Part shown: positions 58,701 to 64,000 of the stretch, piece after piece | Numbering within the stretch: the first letter of the stretch is position 1 | Layout: each line of letters starts with the position of its first letter | Source: Diphasiastrum complanatum | Taxonomy: Eukaryota; Streptophyta; Lycopodiopsida; Lycopodiales; Lycopodiaceae | NCBI GenBank assembly: GCA_029204225.1 | Contig: CM055099.1 | Location: 44,604,145 to 44,668,144 of the forward strand | Length of the DNA: 64,000 nucleotides | Direction: 5' to 3' | The notes under the pieces: model-generated | Databases searched by the model: none | The model's input: the letters and a program-made list of their open reading frames with translations, nothing else | What the model was told of the DNA's origin: nothing | Program-made: the position numbers and the translations under genes

Positions 58701-59475
58701 AAAATAAAAAATGAGTGCAAACGTGGTGATTTGGATATCCGAGGCTCAAATTACGATGATGATTACCTAGAGGCTTGTCAATCAAATCAATCTAAATATC
58801 CATCAGTCATCAAAATGATTAGTCCATATCGAATTAATCGGAAATAATTTCAAATAAAGAATGGTCACATCTACAATTAATGCTATCACACTTCTACCAT
58901 TTAATGCTGAAATTGACAACATTAAGCTTTAAATATCAGACCTTTTTTATATCTAATAATTATAATTTTGGAAAATTCCAAAGGCCAGATTTTCATCCGA
59001 TAGCTAATCAACGCGCATATAAAGCATTTGAAAACCAGAGTATGTATTCTCGCGCACTCATCCGATATTGGACGGAATATGAATGATCAGAGCTTGATTC
59101 AATAGATTCTGCGTAACTTTGGCCAGTATGAAGAGTCTTTCAAATCAAGCTTTGATCATGCATATAGGGTCCAATAATTTCAAAAATTTCAATAATATTC
59201 TGGTCCTGGAATAGCGATTCGACATGCGCAGTATAAATACAGCAAATACATCGTCTGCTAGGTGTGCTGATCCGATATCCCATATGCAAAAAAATCATAC
59301 TGGAACGCATAATGAAAGACTTATGAAAATGTTCTGAATGAATGTTATCTCAAAAGAAAAATTTTCGTCTTTACGTTGCTTAAATAGGGTGAGAGATTGT
59401 AATAATTCTCCTCATACATGTTTTTCAATGATATCCATTAATCATTTGTTTATAGTTTTTTAATGATTATTCTAG

Positions 59476-59727
59476 GAGGCTAACATTGTTGATTACTCAT
59501 ATAATGACCTTCAAAGTGAGATAGATTATGATAAAGATGGCAATTGGAAATCTGGCAATGAGGCCTTGGAGGCCATGATTGAAAAATCTAAATCCTATGA
59601 AAAAACTTTGCCTACAGAGGAGGAATTTTTGGAGTTTCAAAAAAGATATCCCCCTAGGCTAGATATATCTGTGAAAAGTACAGTACTAAGGACCATAAGT
59701 GGATCTTTGAATAATCCACAAGGTTGA
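59476..59727 (+). pseudogene. Orphan exon-like frame, 3' end cut by an LTR
   Basis: A TTATTCTAG acceptor at 59,475 opens an 84-codon frame with no ATG start: EANIVDYSYNDLQSEIDYDK, then NEALEAMIEKSKSYEKTLPT and EEEFLEFQKRYPPRLDI. Up to 59,669 it has the composition of real coding sequence (acidic, helix-rich). At 59,670 an LTR end (TGTGAAAAG) begins, so the last residues are transposon. No family is recognised and no upstream exon was found between 58.7 and 59.4 kb. Confidence 0.35.
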
Positions 59728-60236
59728 TTGTGTGCTTGTTAAACAATCTATCAAAAACTAGTCATCAGAAAACAAGATCTAGTTTAGCAGCTTGATAGAA
59801 GACAAGTAGAGACAATCATAGACAAACTGACTCTATCTCTCTCATTCACTTTGATGTACTTTCAAAACCTGGTTTCCACTTTAAGAAGGTCTGAAATCAT
59901 CCTAGATTAATTAGTTTTCATGAAATAAATTCAAAACTAATCAATGACAAGTGATCTTGGTAGCTTATCCTAGGATTTGCACCAAAAATTACATCAAATT
60001 GACACCAGATGAAATTACTGTGATCCAATGAATATGGGTTATTAAATGATGGTTCAGAGATGCCCACACGTGTGAACAGTATGGATTTTGATCTTGAAAA
60101 AGTTTGGGATCAAATCCCCTCACCAAAACCTGGATACCAGCCTGCCCTTCCAATACTAGCTTTTTGCACCAAAACCTACTAAAACTGGATTAGTTTCAGA
60201 CACTGATCAATAGCCTTGTACTTGGCTCTGATAACA
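59670..60236 (-). mobile_element. Recombined Copia remnant: LTR end, leader and primer site
   Basis: 59,670-59,819 is a ~150-base direct repeat of 60,237-60,385 (LTR 3' end in minus sense). 60,236-60,224 reads TGTTATCAGAGCC on the minus strand, a one-base variant of the Copia primer-binding site. The sequence between is leader-like with no ORF. Confidence 0.55.
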
Positions 60237-60926
60237 TGTGAAAAGTACAATACTAAAGATCATAAATGGATCTTTGAATGATCCACAAGGTTGATTGTGT
60301 GCTTGTTAAACAATCTATCAGAAACTAGTCATCAGAAAACAAGATCTAGTTTAGCAGCTTGATAGAAGACAAGTAGAGACAATCAGAGCATTGATCAAAA
60401 ACTATATTCCAACTCCACACATGTGGAAATGAGGCTGTAGTACAGCCTGTAGACAGTGGTTAGAATGTGCCAAATCTGGTTTCATTGGAATCAAAAGTAA
60501 TCACCATAGACTGAGAGGAAACTCGAGTTTCTCCTTGAGGCTCCAAAAAGTTTCTATCTTCTCACTATGGAGAATGAGAATACATAGTAAAACACACTTC
60601 CTTTGCTAAGTTAGGTGAAAATCCAGCATGTAATAAGGAAGTAGACTCCACTTTTTTGCCCTAATGTGAAAACACTAGCCTAGATCCAAGAGTCATGCTT
60701 GGTAGGTGCATGGTAGGTACAAATCTCATCATAAATCATGGTCTAGTTCCTACAAAGTAGGAACCACTACCAAATGGAAACAACCACTCCTCTTGACTCG
60801 TGGTAACCTACTTTAGGTGTGAATGTACAAGTGGCACTTCGGCCATTCAAGTAACCAACAAAGAATATTGACAAAATGTACAATATTCTACATGGCTAGA
60901 TTTGCCAATGTAGGCAATTTTTCTCA
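60237..60926 (-). mobile_element. Copia LTR (690 bp)
   Basis: Minus-strand start TGAGAAAAATTGCC at 60926 follows a polypurine tract (TTTAGGGAGGGG). The end CTTTTCACA at 60237 abuts a primer-binding site. Thus the one LTR serves as 3' LTR of the element at 61-64 kb and as 5' LTR of the remnant below. Confidence 0.7.
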
Positions 60927-61049
60927 CCCCTCCCTAAATCTAGCCTTGGAAATCACAATGCTTTTATCAATAACTCCAATTGAATATCTAGGCTTGAAAA
61001 TTGAATCTTTAGGTAAAGATTTAGTAAAAAAACCAGCCAAGCAACTTGA

Positions 61050-62420
61050 TCATGGCACATGTTGGAGTTTGATCTCTTTGGCTTGCACTTTCTCCCTCAC
61101 GAAATGATGAGCAATTTCGATGTGTTTGTTCCTTGCATGGAATGTAGGATTATTTGCAAGTGATTGGGCTAATTGGTTGTCACAATAGATGATAGGAATC
61201 TTCTCCTCAATGACATGAAGCTCCACCAATAGCCTTTTGAGCCACAAGACCTCCTTGCATGCTGATGTCAAGGCCTTGTATTCGGATTCTGTGGAAGATA
61301 GGGAGATGGTATCTTGCTTTTTGGAAAGCCATGATACTACTCCATCACATAGGAAGGTGGCAAAGGAACTTGTTGATCTTCTATCCACTTTGTCACCTGC
61401 AAAATCCGAGTCACTATAGGCTCTTAAGCCAAGATTAGTTCCTCTATACAAAATGCCAAAATTCTTAGTGGATGAAATGTATCTAAGAACTCTTTTGGCC
61501 ATCTTCCAATGTAAAACTAGAGGACTTTGCATGAATTGGCTTAACTTTCCAACACTATAACTAAGATCAGGTCTAGTTATAGTTAAATAGATCAAGGAGC
61601 CAATAAGCCTTCTATATGATGTGATGTCCTCAAAGGATGCTTCATCACAACCAATAGATGCTTTTACATGTTGCTCCATTGGTGTCTCAATGCCTTTACA
61701 ATTCTTCATTCTAAATCTATCTAGGATGGATGTAGCATATTTAGATTGACAAATGAAGCTAAAATCACATCCTCTAATAACCTCTATTCCAAGAATGAAG
61801 CTTAATAGGCCGAGATCTACCATCTTAAACTCTTTTGCTAAAGCAATTTTTACATCTCTAATTCCATCTAGATCATTACCACTCAAGATAATGTCATCTA
61901 CGTATAAAACAAGACTAATGATCATGCCATCATGAAATCCTATGTACAATGATGGATCATAGGCACTCATTACAAAATTGATGGAAATGAGAAAAGAGTT
62001 TAGCCTAGAGTACCATGCTCTAGGTGCTTGCTTGAGCCCATAAAAACTCTTCTTCAGAAAACACACCTTTCCTTCATGATTTGCCTTGATGAAGCCCTCA
62101 GGTTGCCTCATGTAGATCTCTTCCTCCAAATAACCATTGAGGAATGCATTTGTGAAGTCAAGTTGGAATAGCTCCCAATTGAAGGTTGTAGCAAGACTAA
62201 TGATCAATCTGATAGTAACAAGCTTAGCCACAGGAGCAAAAGTCTCATCATAATCAATGCATTTGGTTTGTAAAAAACCTTTGGCTACAAGCCTAGCTTT
62301 ATGCTTGCTTATTGATCCATCTTGATTATACTTCAGTCTAAATATTCACTTGCAATCAAGAGGTTTCTTCCCTTGAGGAAGATCCACAGGATCCCAAGTA
62401 TGATTCTCAATAAGAGCATC
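61050..62420 (-). pseudogene. Copia reverse transcriptase/RNase H
   Basis: A 393-codon open frame (62,231-61,050) preceded by a short RT N-terminal stretch in the same region. It has FTNAFLNGYLEEEIYMRQPE, SFYGLKQAPRAWYSRL, the catalytic LYVDDIILSG, ITSYRRLIGSLIYLTITRPD, RNase H motifs (LRAYSDSDFAGDKVDRRSTS, ISLSSTESEYKAL) and FHARNKHIEIAHHFVREKV. All catalytic residues are kept, so this is the best preserved pol in the window. Upstream, IFKLKYNQDGSISKHKA-type RT sequence at 62,350-62,240 contains a frame break (an AATATTCACTT change, Trp lost). It was part of a gag-pol polyprotein copying element RNA into DNA. Confidence 0.9.
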
Positions 62421-62425
62421 ATACT

Positions 62426-63510
62426 CTACTTGCATGGCATCCATCCAACTTTTAGACTTAAAAGATCTTCATAGCATGTTGGCTCATCTAACATTGAAGT
62501 AAGAAAGGTGCAAGATGTGAAAGATGATGAGCCTTCCCATTGATCACCTTGACCATCATAGGTGAGCCTCAATGGCTCGGATCTTTCCCTTGTAGATCTT
62601 CTTGGAGTTCTTGGAGTTCTTGCATCTTGAGGTGGATCCTCAAGTTCTTCTTCACTTGGAAGCTCCTCCTCCATCCTAGCATGATCCTTGGCATCAAGAT
62701 GATTAGTAGCATTATCATCCAAATCACAAGCATGTCCTTCATAAAAAATAACATCCCAACTCACTATCACCTTGCTAGTGATGGGATTGAAGACTCTATA
62801 ACCTCTGCTATTCTCACCATATCCCACAAAGATGCCTCTGATGGATGTTGCATCATCCTTCCTTCTCTTATCCAAGGATTGGTGTACATAGTAAGTGGAT
62901 CCAAAAACTTTGAGATCTTTGAGATTGGGCTTCTCTCCAAATAGAGCTTCAAATGGTGTGATTCCTCCAATGGCTTGGTTTGGCAATCTATTGCACAAAT
63001 AGTTAGCACAAGTTATTGCTTCACCCCAAAATGGTTTGGATAGAGAAGCATCTAGCCTTAAGGCCTTAGCACACTCACAAAGAGATCTATTTCTTCTCTC
63101 ACTCACTCCATTTTGTTGAGGGGTGTATGGACATGGAAACTCTCTCTTTATGCCATTAGAACTACAAAAGTCAATCACTTTATTGGAGATATATTCACCT
63201 CCATTATCACTCCTTAATACCTTAATCTTGGTACTAAGTTGATTTTCTACCAAAGTCTTGAACTTTACAAAAAAATCAAACACCATTGATTTGCTAGACA
63301 AGAGGTACATCCAACAAAATCTAGAATAGTCATCAATGAAGATTACATAGTACTTGGCACCACCATTAGACTCATGTGAAAAACTATGAAATCCAAATGG
63401 ATGAGTTCAAGAGGAGAGTTTGATCTTGATGTAGATCTTGAGAAGGGTAGTTTGTGAGCCTTTGAGAGGTTGCATGCTTCACATCTCTTTGGAGTATCTT
63501 TGTGAGAATC
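62426..63510 (-). pseudogene. Copia integrase (copy B)
   Basis: 63,500-63,420 has the zinc-region end RCEACNLSKAHKLPFSRS. After a frame break near 63,390, 63,310-62,426 carries the core: LRSDNGGEYISNKVIDFCSS, QQNGVSERRNRSLCECAKAL, FWGEAITCANYLCNRLPNQA, VFGSTYYVHQSLDKRRKDDA, then the linker LRLTYDGQGDQWEGSS and DEPTCYED. The second Asp and the Glu are present. The frame is intact over 295 codons. Confidence 0.88.
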
Positions 63511-64000
63511 TTTGAACTCAGCCTCCTCAAGAATGTATTTTTGATCCTCATGGAATATAGCATCCCTACTCTCAATTGTAGTTGAGGTAGAGGGAACATA
63601 GATTCTGTAAGCTTTCTTGTTGGATGCATATCCAACCATGATCCCTTTAATAGAATTAGGATCATCTCTTTTCCTTGTTTCTAAGGGCACATGAACAAAG
63701 CAAGCACAACCAAAAACTCTAAGGTGATCTACCTTAGGTTTCTTCTTCAACAAGACTTCAAAAGGTGATTTTCTAGCAAGTGCATTGTGAGGTAATCTAT
63801 GGCACAAATAGTTTGCACAATTTATAGCTTCACCCCCAATATTCAATAGGCAAAGAAGCTTCAACTCGAATTGCTTTAGCACATTCACATAAAGATCTGT
63901 TTTTCCTTTCAGCAACTCCATTTTGGGATGGAGAATAAGCACAAGAAAGCTCTCTCTTTACTCCTTCACCAAGGTGACAAAACATGTTGCACCACCAATA
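63490..64000 (-). pseudogene. Second Copia integrase C-terminal half (copy A), partial
   Basis: From the window end down: the ERKNRSL/CAKAIRVEAS-like core end, GGEAINCANYLCHRLPHNAL, VFGCACFVHVPLETRKRDDP, IMVGYASNKKAYRIYVPSTS and RDAIFHEDQKYILEEAEF. It runs directly into the zinc-region of copy B at about 63,490 with no RT between. It is similar to but clearly different from copy B, so it is not a simple recent duplication. It extends beyond the window. Confidence 0.75.

Noticed and set aside
56765-59020. Recurring CAACGCGCA motif near the H3-like and Ulp1-like genes
   Set aside because: Two of the copies are the same duplicated exon (encoding RVDPIS/RVGPIS); too few independent sites remain to call a regulatory motif.

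Overview
This window looks like nuclear DNA of a land plant, probably a seed plant. The evidence is a multi-exon spliceosomal gene, an intact nepenthesin-type aspartic protease gene, plant-type Copia and chromovirus (Ty3/gypsy) retrotransposons, LINE 3' ends, an En/Spm-related transposase relic and very long GA/CT and GT/CA microsatellites. TE-packed introns (a 12 kb gene for a 462-residue protein) fit a large genome such as a gymnosperm or early-diverging angiosperm. I cannot name the species.

Layout. 1-2.1 kb: degenerate gypsy gag (minus strand) and a decayed tandem array. 2.2-3.7 kb: 5'-truncated LINE, a CT microsatellite and a GC-rich repeat. 4.4-16.5 kb: a minus-strand gene that I rebuilt as nine exons. 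All splice phases agree, and it reads as the U11/U12 (minor spliceosome) snRNP 59K / PDCD7-like protein. Its introns hold a gypsy relic, a second LINE tail, GC-rich repeats, a MITE-like element and Copia pieces. 16.6-20.9 kb: AT-rich DNA and gypsy remnants. 20.9-25.35 kb: a Copia composite with two outward-facing 3' LTRs. 25.35-35.06 kb: a nested stack, Copia relic > chromovirus > full-length Copia (27,792-34,103, two ~1.07 kb LTRs). 36-40.5 kb: plus-strand chromovirus with a 3' LTR. 43.1-44.6 kb: aspartic protease gene. 45.4-47.6 kb: Copia pol interrupted by a ~0.78 kb insertion. 47.6-52.3 kb: an array of 12-bp palindromes, a tandem duplication with huge GA tracts, and an En/Spm-type Transposase_24-like relic. 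54.4-59.7 kb: an unusual cluster with a two-strand arrangement. 59.7-64 kb: a Copia element running off the window, with a duplicated integrase.

The most interesting part is 54.4-59.7 kb. It encodes a diverged histone H3-like protein (intact histone fold, about 130-residue Pro/Ser/Lys-rich C-terminal extension). Exons of an Ulp1/SENP-like (C48) cysteine protease follow directly on the same strand and might belong to the same transcript. A convergent multi-exon gene of unknown family lies alongside, with internally duplicated blocks. I could not assign this cluster to a known element type.

Most other protein-coding signal is transposon-derived and broken. Only the 59K gene, the aspartic protease and the H3-like frame appear intact.
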